From NCBI RefSeq assembly GCF_003289625.1, contig NZ_QMBN01000001.1:62001-126000 (forward strand): a stretch of DNA of 64,000 nt, read 5' to 3'. The position numbers and the translations under genes are program-made. The notes under the pieces are model-generated. The model did no database searches. It was not told the origin of the DNA and worked only from the letters and a program-made list of their open reading frames with translations. The stretch's first letter is position 1. Each line of letters starts with the position of its first letter. Shown piece by piece: positions 33,729-43,073 of this stretch. Source of the DNA: Microbacterium sp. SMR1 (GTDB lineage Bacteria; Actinomycetota; Actinomycetes; Actinomycetales; Microbacteriaceae).

Positions 33729-34998
33729 GAGCCGTCCCCCATTCGGTCGCGGCGCGCCAGGTCTCGGTGAGGTCGCCGTCGGCGGAGAGGGCGGCGGCCC
33801 GCCAGCCGGCCGCGGACGCCCGCTCGAGGGCGTCGACCGAGGAATCGGCGGCCAGCAGCACGGGGAGCGCGCTATGAGCGACCAATGGTGCCAGGGCCTC
33901 GGCATCGGCGGCGGTGACCCGCGCCGACACGACAACGACGGGACCGGCGACGGTGCCCGCGAAGAGGCGGGGGAGCGAGGCCAGACGGTCGTCCGATCCG
34001 GTGACGATCGTCGCGAGGTCGAGGGCGAGCTGCTCGACCGCGACGATGTCTCCCGCCGGGACGGGTGCGCCGATGGGGTGCGCATCGGTGTCGATGACGG
34101 TGACGTCGTAGCCTTCGCGGGCGAGACGGGCGGCGGCCGAGATCGTGGCGGTCACCGCGGCCTCGAACGTCGGGTCCTCGCCCGGTCGTGACGCGGCGGG
34201 AGCCCAGCGCGCCGCCGCGCGATCGAGCACGACGGTCGCCTCCGGGGTGGATTCCTGTTCCTCCTGACGCACCATCAGCTCGTCGTGGTGCGCGCTGGCA
34301 CGCCAGTTGATGCGCCGCATCGAGTCGCCGGGGGCGTAGGCCCGCGGGATGAGGTTGTCGGCGCCCTCGCCCAGCTGATGGGTCGCGGTGTGGAGGCTGC
34401 CGCCTGCCTCGCCGGGGTACTCCGTCAGGGGAGGCAGCGTCACCGTCGCCGGCGCGACCGTGATCGGCTCCACGCCACCCGCCCGCACATTGCGACGCGT
34501 GAACCCGAACGGATCGGTGACGACGATCGAGAACGGCCCCACGTCGCGGATGCCCCGTCGAGTGCCCCGGATGCGGTAGGTCAGCCGGACGTGGTCGAGG
34601 GCTGCGGCGCCGGCCAGGATCCCGGAGGCCTCGCCCTCCACGCCTTCGGGCAGGATGTCGGTCCATCGTGCGATCGCGCCGGACAGACCGCCGCGCGCCG
34701 TCGCGTGCACCGTGACGACGCTCTCGTTTCCGACCGCGGCGACGTCGGGGGAGAACGAGCGCGATACCTCGCCGTAGCGGTGCACGAACCACAGCGACAC
34801 CCACCCGAGCGCGACGATCACGAGCAGCAGCACGCCGACGTACACCAGCTCCACGACGCCGAAGGCGTGGGCGCAGACGATGGCGGCGATGCCGATGACG
34901 ACCGCGCCGACCCCGCGCGTCGTCAGCGGCCACATCCGTCGGAGAGCGCGTCCCAGCGGGTGCAGCCGGCGTCGAGCCGGGGCGGGAGAAGCGGACAT
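33718..34998 (-). CDS. DUF58 domain protein
   Basis: A 426-residue protein with two N-terminal transmembrane helices (TRGVGAVVIGIAAIVCAHAF and the following one) and a cytoplasmic DUF58 domain. The signature LGEGADNLIPRAYAPGDSMR then INWRASAHHDELMVRQ is the conserved DUF58 core, followed by a von Willebrand A-like region without a clear MIDAS. DUF58 proteins work with MoxR ATPases in complex assembly or chaperone-like roles. The ATG at 34998 lies 7 bases after the MoxR stop. The upstream open frame to 35439 is antisense-like and was discarded. Confidence 0.88.
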   Translation of the reverse strand: MSASPAPARRRLHPLGRALRRMWPLTTRGVGAVVIGIAAIVCAHAFGVVELVYVGVLLLVIVALGWVSLWFVHRYGEVSRSFSPDVAAVGNESVVTVHATARGGLSGAIARWTDILPEGVEGEASGILAGAAALDHVRLTYRIRGTRRGIRDVGPFSIVVTDPFGFTRRNVRAGGVEPITVAPATVTLPPLTEYPGEAGGSLHTATHQLGEGADNLIPRAYAPGDSMRRINWRASAHHDELMVRQEEQESTPEATVVLDRAAARWAPAASRPGEDPTFEAAVTATISAAARLAREGYDVTVIDTDAHPIGAPVPAGDIVAVEQLALDLATIVTGSDDRLASLPRLFAGTVAGPVVVVSARVTAADAEALAPLVAHSALPVLLAADSSVDALERASAAGWRAAALSADGDLTETWRAATEWGTARAR

Positions 34999-35005
34999 GG
35001 CGGGC

Positions 35006-35998
35006 TCAGCGGACCGGGAGAGGCACCGGCACCGTCGCGGCGATGTCGGCGAGTGCGGCCTCGACCACCTCGGCACCGCTCTTGCCGCGGGAGGCGCCGG
35101 TCGTGCGTGCCGGGATGAGTCGGTGAGCGAAGACCGGCTGCAGCAGGGCGACGATGTCGTCCGGGATGACGAAGGGGCGCCCGTCGAGCGCCGCCCACAC
35201 CTTCGCGGCGCGGACCAGCTGCAGCGTGGCTCGCGGACTGGCCCCGAGACGCAGGTCGCGGTGGTCGCGGGTCGCCCGCGCGATCGCGACCGCGTACTCC
35301 TCGACGGCGGGTGAGACGTGCAGGCTGCGGGCCCACGCGATGAGATCCTGCACCTCGCGTGCGGTGATGACCGGAGCGAGCGACGAGAGCGGGTTGACGG
35401 TGTCGCGCTGGCGCAGCATCCGCGCCTCGGAGGCGGCATCGGGATAGCCCATCGAGATCCGCATCATGAAGCGGTCGCGCTGCGCCTCGGGCAGGGCGTA
35501 GGTGCCCTCCATCTCGAGAGGGTTCTGCGTCGCGACCACCAGGAAGGGCGCGGGCAGCGCGTGGGTTCGGCCATCGACCGTCACCTGACGCTCCTCCATC
35601 GCCTCGAGCAGCGCCGACTGCGTCTTGGGGGAGGAGCGGTTGATCTCGTCGGCGATGACGATGTGCGCGAAGATCGCCCCCTGCTTGAACTCGAACTCGC
35701 GATCGGCCTGGTTGAAGACGCTCACCCCCGTGACGTCGCCGGGGAGCAGATCCGGGGTGAACTGGATGCGGCGCACCGTGGCATCCACCGTCGCGGCGAG
35801 CGCCCGCGCGAGCATCGTCTTGCCGACCCCGGGCACGTCCTCGATGAGGAGGTGCCCCTCGGCGAGGAGGCACACGAGCGCGGAGCGCACCGCCTCGGGC
35901 TTGCCGTCGATGACGCGGGCGATGCTCGCCGAGATCGCCTCGGTGGTGGCGGCGAACCGGTCCGGGCCGAAAGTCGCCTGGGTGCCGTCGTTGGTCAT
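35006..35998 (-). CDS. MoxR-family AAA+ ATPase
   Basis: A 330-residue AAA+ protein of the MoxR family. Walker A is EDVPGVGKTMLARALA, Walker B IVIADEINRSSPKTQSALLE, sensor-1 VVATQNPLEMEGTYALPEAQ and the arginine finger region RDRFMMRI. It is thought to act as an ATP-driven chaperone for von Willebrand A/DUF58 partners, encoded immediately downstream here. ATG 35998 has GAGGGGATC upstream on the minus strand. First gene of the operon with DUF58 and transglutaminase. Confidence 0.92.
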   Translation of the reverse strand: MTNDGTQATFGPDRFAATTEAISASIARVIDGKPEAVRSALVCLLAEGHLLIEDVPGVGKTMLARALAATVDATVRRIQFTPDLLPGDVTGVSVFNQADREFEFKQGAIFAHIVIADEINRSSPKTQSALLEAMEERQVTVDGRTHALPAPFLVVATQNPLEMEGTYALPEAQRDRFMMRISMGYPDAASEARMLRQRDTVNPLSSLAPVITAREVQDLIAWARSLHVSPAVEEYAVAIARATRDHRDLRLGASPRATLQLVRAAKVWAALDGRPFVIPDDIVALLQPVFAHRLIPARTTGASRGKSGAEVVEAALADIAATVPVPLPVR

Positions 35999-36106
35999 GC
36001 GATCCCCTCGTTCTCGGCGCCGCGTGCCCCGCCGCGTCGCGCCCATCTGGCGAGAGCCTAACCGCCCCCGGTGACGGGAGGACTCAGGTTCCGGGTTAGG
36101 ATGGTG

Positions 36107-36200
36107 ACAGCTCTCCGCGAGGCGGCATCCAGGCCAACTCCCCCAGGACGGAAACGTAGCAAGGGTAACCGGGCTCTGCCGGGTTCGCGGAGAGTCTTAC
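36107..36200 (+). ncRNA. ffs: SRP RNA (4.5S type)
   Basis: The ends CTCTCCGCGA (36111-36120) and TCGCGGAGAG (36185-36194) pair perfectly. The apical domain IV is recognisable: CCCCCAGGACGGAAACGTAG followed by CAAGGGT, matching the conserved GGAA tetraloop region and A/C-rich asymmetric loop that bind Ffh. A TTACTTTTCCCC stretch after the stem fits termination. TAGGAT at 36097-36102 is a likely -10 box. It is the short bacterial form without an Alu domain. It lies between the MoxR operon and pta. Confidence 0.9.
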
Positions 36201-36295
36201 TTTTCCCCCACCGTCGTGGCCTGCGGCACCTGCCGCCACGACCCGTGGGGATATTCACGGCTCGTGGTCAGGCCTCTCCCTCTTAGGCTGAACCC

Positions 36296-38413
36296 GTGGC
36301 TCAGAGCATCTACATCACGTCCGCAGAAGGCCATTCCGCGAAGTCGATCATCGCGCTGGGGGTGCTCGAGGCGTTCAGCCGCGTCGCGCCTCGCGTCGGA
36401 GTCTTCCGGCCGATCGCCCGGTCGACGGAGGAACGCGACTACGTCCTCGAGATGCTGCTCGACCACGACGGCGTCGACCTCGCGTACGACGAGTGCATCG
36501 GCGTCACCTACGACGACATGCGTCGCGACCCCGACGGGGCGCTCTCCCGCATCGTCGAGCGCTACAAGTCGGTCGAGGCCAAGTGTGACGCCGTCGTCAT
36601 CATGGGCAGCGACTACACGGATGTCGGTTCTCCCGCCGAGCTGAGCTACAACGGTCGCATCGCCGTGAACCTCGGAGCGCCGGTCCTGCTGGTGCTCGGC
36701 GGCCGGGCGGGCCAGGGCGGCGGCGAGAAGCTCGGCTCGGCCCCGGCACGCACCCCCGACGAGATGGGGCAGATCGCTTCGCTGTCCGTCGCCGAGCTGC
36801 GGGGCGACCGCGCCGAGCTCTTCGCCGTCGTCGCCAACCGTGCCGACGGCGATCGTCTCGACGAGATCGTCGAGGCCGTGCGCGGTGCGGTGCCGCAGAA
36901 CGTCCCGGTCTGGGCCGTGCCGGAAGACCGCTTCCTCGTCTCGCCGTCGGTGAGCACCGTCCTCGCGGCCGTCGAGGGGTCGCTCGTCAAGGGCGACGCC
37001 GACCTCCTGGGGCGCGAGGTGCTCGGGGTCGTCATCGGTGCGATGTCGATGGTCAACGTGCTGCCGAGGCTCAGCGAGCGCTCGGTCGTGGTCATCCCCT
37101 CCGATCGCGCCGAGGTTCTGCTGGCCACCCTGCTCGCGCACGGGTCGGGAACCTTCCCCTCGCTCTCGGCGATCGTCATCAACGGCGGGTTCCCGCTGCC
37201 GGAGGCGGTCGACCGCCTGATCGACGGCGTCGGCGAGACGCTGCCGATCATCGCGACCGACCTCGACACCTACGAGACCGCAGCCCGCATCATGGGCACC
37301 CGCGGGCGCCTCGCGGCCGATTCCCGGCGCCACTACGAGGCGGCGGCGGCCCTGTTCGAGCGCCACATCGACACCAATGAGCTCACCGAGGCGCTCGGGC
37401 TCGCGCGCTCGACCGTCGTGACCCCGCTGATGTTCGCCTACGGCCTGGTCGAGCGGGCCCGCACCGACCGCCGCCGCATCGTCCTCCCCGAAGCCGACGA
37501 TGATCGCGTGCTGCACGCGGCCTCGATCGTGCTCGCCCGCGGCATCGCCGACATCACGCTGCTGGGAGAGGAGATCGAGGTGCGCTCGCGCGCGCTCGAG
37601 CTCGGTCTCGACCTGCGCGGAGCCGAGATCCTCTCTCCCTTCGACGCCGTGCACGTCGACAAGTTCGCCCGCGAGTACGAGCGCCTCCGCGCGCACAAGG
37701 GCATGACGTACGGCCAGGCGGCCGACACGGTCACCGACGTGTCGTACTTCGGCACCCTCATGGTGCACCTCGGTCTCGCCGACGGGATGGTCTCGGGTGC
37801 CGCGCACACGACGGCGCACACGATCCGTCCGGCCTTCGAGATCATCAAGACGAAGCCGGGCGTCTCGGTCGTCTCGAGCGTCTTCCTCATGGCACTCGCC
37901 GACCGCGTCCTCGTCTACGGCGACTGCGCCGTCATCCCCGACCCCACGAGCGAGCAGCTCGCCGACATCGCCGTGTCGTCGGCCGAGACGGCCCGCCAGT
38001 TCGGCATCGACCCGCGCGTGGCCATGCTGTCGTACTCGACGGGGGAGTCGGGGACCGGCGCCGACGTCGACAAGGTGCGCGCGGCCACCGCCCTCGTCCG
38101 CGAGCGCGCTCCCGAGCTGCTGGTCGAAGGCCCCATCCAGTACGACGCGGCGACCGACGCCGCCGTCGCGGCCAAGAAGATGCCCGGATCGTCCGTCGCA
38201 GGCAAGGCGACGGTGTTCGTCTTCCCCGACCTGAACACGGGCAACAACACCTACAAGGCCGTCCAGCGGTCGGCCGGTGCCGTCGCGATCGGCCCCGTCC
38301 TGCAGGGCCTGAACAAGCCCATCAACGACCTCTCCCGCGGAGCCCTCGTCGAAGACATCGTCAACACGATCGCGATCACCGCGATCCAGGCCCAGGGAGG
38401 GGCATCCGCATGA
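36296..38413 (+). CDS. pta: Phosphate acetyltransferase (two-domain, long form)
   Basis: A 705-residue enzyme converting acetyl-CoA and phosphate to acetyl phosphate and CoA. The N-terminal half (about 1-230) is the AAA_26 (BioD-like) region, beginning SIYITSAEGHSAKSIIALG; a DRTGG-type domain follows (VVIGAMSMVNVLPRL). The C-terminal PTA catalytic domain (about 380-700) has RIVLPEADDDRVL, LVHLGLADGMVSGAAHTTAH and SYSTGESGTGADVDKV. The GTG start at 36296 was chosen at the conserved N terminus. The ackA start codon overlaps its stop (ATGA), so the two are translationally coupled. Confidence 0.95.
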   Translation: MAQSIYITSAEGHSAKSIIALGVLEAFSRVAPRVGVFRPIARSTEERDYVLEMLLDHDGVDLAYDECIGVTYDDMRRDPDGALSRIVERYKSVEAKCDAVVIMGSDYTDVGSPAELSYNGRIAVNLGAPVLLVLGGRAGQGGGEKLGSAPARTPDEMGQIASLSVAELRGDRAELFAVVANRADGDRLDEIVEAVRGAVPQNVPVWAVPEDRFLVSPSVSTVLAAVEGSLVKGDADLLGREVLGVVIGAMSMVNVLPRLSERSVVVIPSDRAEVLLATLLAHGSGTFPSLSAIVINGGFPLPEAVDRLIDGVGETLPIIATDLDTYETAARIMGTRGRLAADSRRHYEAAAALFERHIDTNELTEALGLARSTVVTPLMFAYGLVERARTDRRRIVLPEADDDRVLHAASIVLARGIADITLLGEEIEVRSRALELGLDLRGAEILSPFDAVHVDKFAREYERLRAHKGMTYGQAADTVTDVSYFGTLMVHLGLADGMVSGAAHTTAHTIRPAFEIIKTKPGVSVVSSVFLMALADRVLVYGDCAVIPDPTSEQLADIAVSSAETARQFGIDPRVAMLSYSTGESGTGADVDKVRAATALVRERAPELLVEGPIQYDAATDAAVAAKKMPGSSVAGKATVFVFPDLNTGNNTYKAVQRSAGAVAIGPVLQGLNKPINDLSRGALVEDIVNTIAITAIQAQGGASA

Positions 38414-39639
38414 GCATCGTGCTCGTCATCAACAGCGGTTCGTCGTCGTTCAAGTACCAGCTGATCGACGCCGAGACCGGCATCCCTCACGCATCGGGTC
38501 TCGTCGAGCGCATCGGGCAGGAGCAGGGCCGGGTCAAGCACACCGTGTTCTTCCCGCCCGCCGCTGCCGGCGAGCCTGCCGTGACCGCCACCGACGCCAC
38601 TTCCGAGCGCGAGCTGCCGATCGCCGACCACACGGCCGGCTTCCAGCTCATGCTCGACGCGTTCGCCGAGAACGGCCCGTCGCTCGAGCAGCATCCGCCC
38701 GTCGCCGTCGGCCACCGTGTCGTCCACGGTGGCGCGCGGTTCTTCGAGCCCACGCTCATCACGCCTCTCGTCGAGATCAACATCGACGAGCTGTCGGTGC
38801 TCGCGCCGCTGCACAACCCCGGTGCGCTGCAGGGCATCCGCGCGGCGAAGGCGGCCTTCGCCGACCTGCCGCACGTCGCGGTCTTCGACACCGCCTTCCA
38901 CCAGACGATGCCACCTGCCGCCTACACCTACGCGATCGACACCGCGCTGGCCGAGGCCCACCGCGTCCGCCGTTACGGCTTCCACGGCACCTCCCACAAG
39001 TTCGTCTCCGAAGCCGCGGCCGCTCACCTCGGGCGACCGCTCGCCGAGCTGCGCCAGATCGTGTTCCACCTCGGCAACGGCGCATCCGTCACGGCGATCG
39101 ACGGCGGTCGTTCGGTCGACACGTCGATGGGGATGACGCCCCTCGAGGGCCTCGTCATGGGCACGCGCTCGGGCGACATCGACCCCGCGGTGATCTTCCA
39201 CCTCGCCCGACGCGCCGAGATGACCATCCCGCAGCTCGACGACCTCCTCAACAAGCGCAGCGGAATGCTCGGCCTCGCCGGGGTCTCCGACATGCGCGAC
39301 ATCGAGGAAGGCGTCGCCCGCGGCGACGAGGCGGCCACGCTCGCGTTCGAGGTCTACGCCCACCGGCTGCGCGCCTACGCCGGCGCGTACCTCGCGGAGC
39401 TCGGCGGGGTCGACGTCATCTCCTTCACCGCGGGCGTGGGCGAGAACTCTCCGCAGGTGCGTGCCGCGGCACTCGAGACGCTCGGGTTCGCCGGGATCGA
39501 GATCGATCCGGCCCGCAACGAGCAGCGCGGGCGCGGCATCCGCCGGATCTCCACGGACGCCTCGCGCGTCGAGGTCCTGGTCGTCCCGACCAACGAGGAG
39601 CTGGAGATCGCCCGGCAGACCATCGCCGTGACGGCGTGA
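38410..39639 (+). CDS. ackA: Acetate kinase
   Basis: A 409-residue ASKHA-fold kinase that makes ATP and acetate from acetyl phosphate and ADP, or the reverse. LVINSGSSSFKYQLID near the start is the first family signature; VGHRVVHGG and FDTAFHQTMP follow, and RRYGFHGTSHKFVSE is the second signature. HLGNGASVTAIDGGRSVDTS binds phosphate and nucleotide, and TAGVGENS closes the nucleotide site. ATG 38410 overlaps the pta stop. Together with Pta it forms the reversible acetate overflow/assimilation pathway. Confidence 0.96.
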   Translation: MSIVLVINSGSSSFKYQLIDAETGIPHASGLVERIGQEQGRVKHTVFFPPAAAGEPAVTATDATSERELPIADHTAGFQLMLDAFAENGPSLEQHPPVAVGHRVVHGGARFFEPTLITPLVEINIDELSVLAPLHNPGALQGIRAAKAAFADLPHVAVFDTAFHQTMPPAAYTYAIDTALAEAHRVRRYGFHGTSHKFVSEAAAAHLGRPLAELRQIVFHLGNGASVTAIDGGRSVDTSMGMTPLEGLVMGTRSGDIDPAVIFHLARRAEMTIPQLDDLLNKRSGMLGLAGVSDMRDIEEGVARGDEAATLAFEVYAHRLRAYAGAYLAELGGVDVISFTAGVGENSPQVRAAALETLGFAGIEIDPARNEQRGRGIRRISTDASRVEVLVVPTNEELEIARQTIAVTA

Positions 39640-39664
39640 CTGCCCGACTCATTACGCTGGTTCC

Positions 39665-40393
39665 GTGACCTCGGCTGAGCTTCCCGACCTGTCCACCTAC
39701 GACGGCGTCCTGTTCGACCTCGACGGCGTGCTCACTCCGACCGCCGACGTGCACATGCACGCCTGGCAGACGATGTTCACCGAGCTCTTCAGCGCCTGGG
39801 GCATCACACCGGCGTACACCGCCGACGACTACTTCCGCCACCTCGACGGCAAGAAGCGGTACGACGGCGTCGCGAGCCTGCTGCGCTCGCGTGACGTCGA
39901 GGTGCCGTGGGGCGATCCGAGCGACGACCCGTCAGCGGACACGATCTGCGGCATCGGCAATCGCAAGAACGCCGTGTTCGAGCGCGTCCTGCGATCCGAG
40001 GGCATCGCGCCCTACCCGGGATCGCTCGCCCTGGTCGACAAGCTCCAGGCAGCCGGGACCCCCATCGCGGTCGTCTCGAGCTCGAAGAACGCGCGCGAGG
40101 TCCTCGCCGTCGCGGGCCTGCTCGAGAGGTTCCCCGTCGTCATGGACGGCGTCGTCGCGGAAGAGCGTCATCTGCCCTCCAAGCCCGCGCCCGACGTCTT
40201 CGCCGAGGGGGCGCGCATGCTCGGCGTCGACCCGGCCCGCTCCGTCGCCATCGAGGACGCCCACTCGGGTGTCGAGTCGGCCGTCGCGGCAGGCTACGCT
40301 CTCGTGGTCGGCGTCGATCGCGGTGCCGGTGCCGATGCGCTGCGTGCGCTCGGAGCCCACGTCGTCGTCGACGACCTCGACGCCTTCGTCTGA
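39665..40393 (+). CDS. HAD-family beta-phosphoglucomutase-like phosphatase/mutase
   Basis: A 242-residue HAD hydrolase of subfamily IA. Motif I is FDLDGVLTPT near residue 18, motif II VVSSSKNAREVL near 138, the Lys in SKPAPDVFAEG near 172, and motif III SVAIEDAHSGVESA. It resembles beta-phosphoglucomutase in cap-domain start (HAWQTMF). It lies 25 bp after ackA and 65 bp before a GH65 phosphorylase, the usual partner: the phosphorylase releases beta-glucose 1-phosphate and this enzyme makes glucose 6-phosphate. The GTG start at 39665 is likely. The pairing supports the mutase role; a plain phosphatase remains possible. Confidence 0.83.
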   Translation: MTSAELPDLSTYDGVLFDLDGVLTPTADVHMHAWQTMFTELFSAWGITPAYTADDYFRHLDGKKRYDGVASLLRSRDVEVPWGDPSDDPSADTICGIGNRKNAVFERVLRSEGIAPYPGSLALVDKLQAAGTPIAVVSSSKNAREVLAVAGLLERFPVVMDGVVAEERHLPSKPAPDVFAEGARMLGVDPARSVAIEDAHSGVESAVAAGYALVVGVDRGAGADALRALGAHVVVDDLDAFV

Positions 40394-40458
40394 TCACGTC
40401 TACACCCGCCCGCATCGCCCGCCTCCAGCAGCGGGAACCCGTCCTCCGGAAGGCCATC

Positions 40459-43038
40459 ATGATCGATCGCGATCGCTTCCCCGTCGACCCCTGGCGTCTC
40501 GTCGAGAGAAGGTTCTCGGTCGAGGACATCGGCGTCACCGAGACGCTCTTCGCCGTGGGCAACGGCTACCTCGGGCTGCGAGGAAACCACCCCGAGGGGC
40601 GCTACGCCCACGAGCACGGCACCTTCATCAACGGCTTTCACGAGATCTTCCCGATCCGCCACGCCGAGCAGGCCTTCGGCTTCGCCGAGGTCGGTCAGAC
40701 GATCATCAACGCGCCGGACGCGAAGGTCATGCGCGTCTACGTCGACGACGAGCCGCTCTCGCTCGACATCGCCGACATCCGCGACTACGAGCGGGTGCTC
40801 GACATGCGCACCGGCGTCCTCACGCGCAAGCTGCTGTGGGTCACCCCCAGCGGCAAGGAAGTGCAGGTCGACTTCGAGCGCCTCGTGTCGTTCGAGCAGA
40901 AGCACCTGGCGATCATGCGGCTCACGGTGACGGTGCTCAACTCCGACGCTCCGGTGTCGGTGAGCAGCCAGATCGTCAACCGCCAGGACGGCGAGGACGT
41001 CTACGGCGGCTCGGCGCCGGGCCGTGCTGCTCCCGGTTTCGACCCGCGCAAGACCGAGAAGATCGAGGAACGCGTCCTCCAGCCCCAGGAGTACTGGCAG
41101 GACGAGGACGGCCGGTCGGTGCTGTCGTACAAGTCGTCCAACTCGGGCATGACGGTGTCGGTCGTCGCCGATCATCTGATCGAGACCGAGAACGAGTTCT
41201 CGACACGGCGACTCGTCGAACCCGACATCGCCAAGAACGTCTTCCGCGTCAACGCGCGCCGGGGCGTTCCGATCACCGTGACCAAGCTCGTCAGCTACCA
41301 CACCTCGCGCGGCGTGCCCGCCCGCGAGCTCGTCGAGCGGAGCCGTCGCGTGCTCGACCGGGTTCGCGAGGAGGGCGTCGAGGTCCAGTTCGAGCGGCAG
41401 GCGGCGTGGTGCGCCGACTTCTGGCGCCGCTCCGACGTCCGTATCGGCGGCCACGAGGACCTGCAGCAGGCGACCCGGTGGTGCCTGTTCCAGCTCGCGC
41501 AGGCGGCCGCCCGCGCCGACGGGCAGGGGGTCCCCGCCAAGGGCGTGACGGGTTCGGGGTACAGCGGACACTACTTCTGGGACACCGAGGTCTACGTCCT
41601 GCCGTTCCTCGCCTACACGACGCCCCTCTGGGCCCGGAACGCGCTGCGCATGCGCTACCTCATGCTGCCGGCCGCACGCCGCCGCGCCCGGCAGCTCAAC
41701 GAGGCGGGCGCCCTGTTCCCCTGGCGCACCATCAACGGCGAAGAGGCGTCGGCCTACTACGCCGCCGGCACCGCGCAGTACCACATCAACGCCGACGTCA
41801 GCTTCGCCCTCGCGAAGTACGTGCGGGCGACCGGTGACGTCGACTTCCTCTACCGCGAGGCGGTCGACATCGCCGTCGAGACGGCGCGGCTGTGGTCCAC
41901 GCTCGGGTTCTGGCGTTTCAGCGAGAACGGTGACGCCGAGTCGTTCCACATCCACGGCGTCACCGGCCCCGACGAGTACACGACGGTCGTGAACGACAAC
42001 CTCTTCACGAACGTGATGGCGCGGTTCAACCTGCGTTTCGCGGCGCGCACGGTCCGCGACATGGCCGAGCAGGCGCCGGAGGCGTACCGTGCCCTCACCG
42101 AGCGTCTCGACCTCGACCCGGCCGAGGCCGACGGGTGGGAGCGGGCGGCCGAAGCGCTGCTGATCCCGTTCAGCGAGTCGCTGCGCATCCACCCTCAGGA
42201 CGCGGTCTTCCTCGAACGCGAGGTGTGGGACCTCGAGAACACCCCCGACAGCCAGCGTCCGCTGCTGCTGCACTTCCACCCGCTCGTGATCTACCGCTAC
42301 CAGGTGCTCAAGCAGGCGGACGTGGTGCTCGCGCTGTTCCTCCAGGGCAACCACTTCACCGACGAGGAGAAGCTGGCCGACTTCGAGTACTACGACCCGC
42401 TCACGACCGGCGACTCGACTCTGTCGGGTGTCGTGCAGTCGATCCTCGCGGCCGAGGTCGGATACCAGGACCTCGCGCTGGAGTATTTCCTCGAGTCGAT
42501 CTACGTCGACCTCGGCGATCTCCACAGCAACGCGTCGGACGGGGTGCACGTCGCCTCCGCCGGCGGTGTGTGGACCGCCCTCGTGTCGGGCTTCGGCGGC
42601 ATGCGCGACCATTACGGCGCCTTGAGCTTCGACCCGCGTCTGCCGCGTGACTGGCCCTCGCTGGAGTACACGCTGCACTGGCAGGGCACGCGCCTCGACA
42701 TCACGCTGACGGCCGATGCGATGACGGTCGCCGCCGGCCCCGGCGACGCGGTCGAATTCTCCGTCCGCGGACGCGACGTGCGGGTCGAGGGCGGAGAGAC
42801 CGTCCGGATACCGCTCGCGGGTCAGGGCCCGCTGCTCTCGGGGCGGCCGTCGCTGCGTCAGCTCGCCGACGCCAGGCGCGAGGACGGGTCGCTGCTGTCG
42901 GCGTCGATCCCGGATGCGACCGTCACGACGTCCATCCCCACGGTGACGACGGAGGTGCCCGTGATCACCGGCGAGATCCCCGTCGTCGATGATTACGCGC
43001 AGACCTTCGCCGACCAGCAGGTGAGCACCGACTCCTGA
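40459..43038 (+). CDS. Glycoside hydrolase family 65 phosphorylase
   Basis: An 859-residue cytoplasmic enzyme of GH65 (maltose, trehalose or kojibiose phosphorylases). The N-terminal beta domain starts TLFAVGNGYLGLRGNHPEG; the (alpha/alpha)6 barrel contains GYSGHYFWDTEVYVLPFL and the catalytic acid Glu506 in HGVTGPDEYTTVVNDN. LHSNASDGVHVASAGGVW near 690 contributes to the phosphate site. The last 45 residues are an unusual Thr/Val/Pro-rich tail (TVTTSIPTVTTEVPV). ATG 40459 has GGAAGG upstream; the open frame to 39907 overlaps the HAD gene and was rejected. The exact disaccharide cannot be determined from the sequence. Confidence 0.9.
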   Translation: MIDRDRFPVDPWRLVERRFSVEDIGVTETLFAVGNGYLGLRGNHPEGRYAHEHGTFINGFHEIFPIRHAEQAFGFAEVGQTIINAPDAKVMRVYVDDEPLSLDIADIRDYERVLDMRTGVLTRKLLWVTPSGKEVQVDFERLVSFEQKHLAIMRLTVTVLNSDAPVSVSSQIVNRQDGEDVYGGSAPGRAAPGFDPRKTEKIEERVLQPQEYWQDEDGRSVLSYKSSNSGMTVSVVADHLIETENEFSTRRLVEPDIAKNVFRVNARRGVPITVTKLVSYHTSRGVPARELVERSRRVLDRVREEGVEVQFERQAAWCADFWRRSDVRIGGHEDLQQATRWCLFQLAQAAARADGQGVPAKGVTGSGYSGHYFWDTEVYVLPFLAYTTPLWARNALRMRYLMLPAARRRARQLNEAGALFPWRTINGEEASAYYAAGTAQYHINADVSFALAKYVRATGDVDFLYREAVDIAVETARLWSTLGFWRFSENGDAESFHIHGVTGPDEYTTVVNDNLFTNVMARFNLRFAARTVRDMAEQAPEAYRALTERLDLDPAEADGWERAAEALLIPFSESLRIHPQDAVFLEREVWDLENTPDSQRPLLLHFHPLVIYRYQVLKQADVVLALFLQGNHFTDEEKLADFEYYDPLTTGDSTLSGVVQSILAAEVGYQDLALEYFLESIYVDLGDLHSNASDGVHVASAGGVWTALVSGFGGMRDHYGALSFDPRLPRDWPSLEYTLHWQGTRLDITLTADAMTVAAGPGDAVEFSVRGRDVRVEGGETVRIPLAGQGPLLSGRPSLRQLADARREDGSLLSASIPDATVTTSIPTVTTEVPVITGEIPVVDDYAQTFADQQVSTDS

Positions 43039-43073
43039 CGTCGCCGGGGCGCCCGGTCCTCGTCTGCGGCGGG

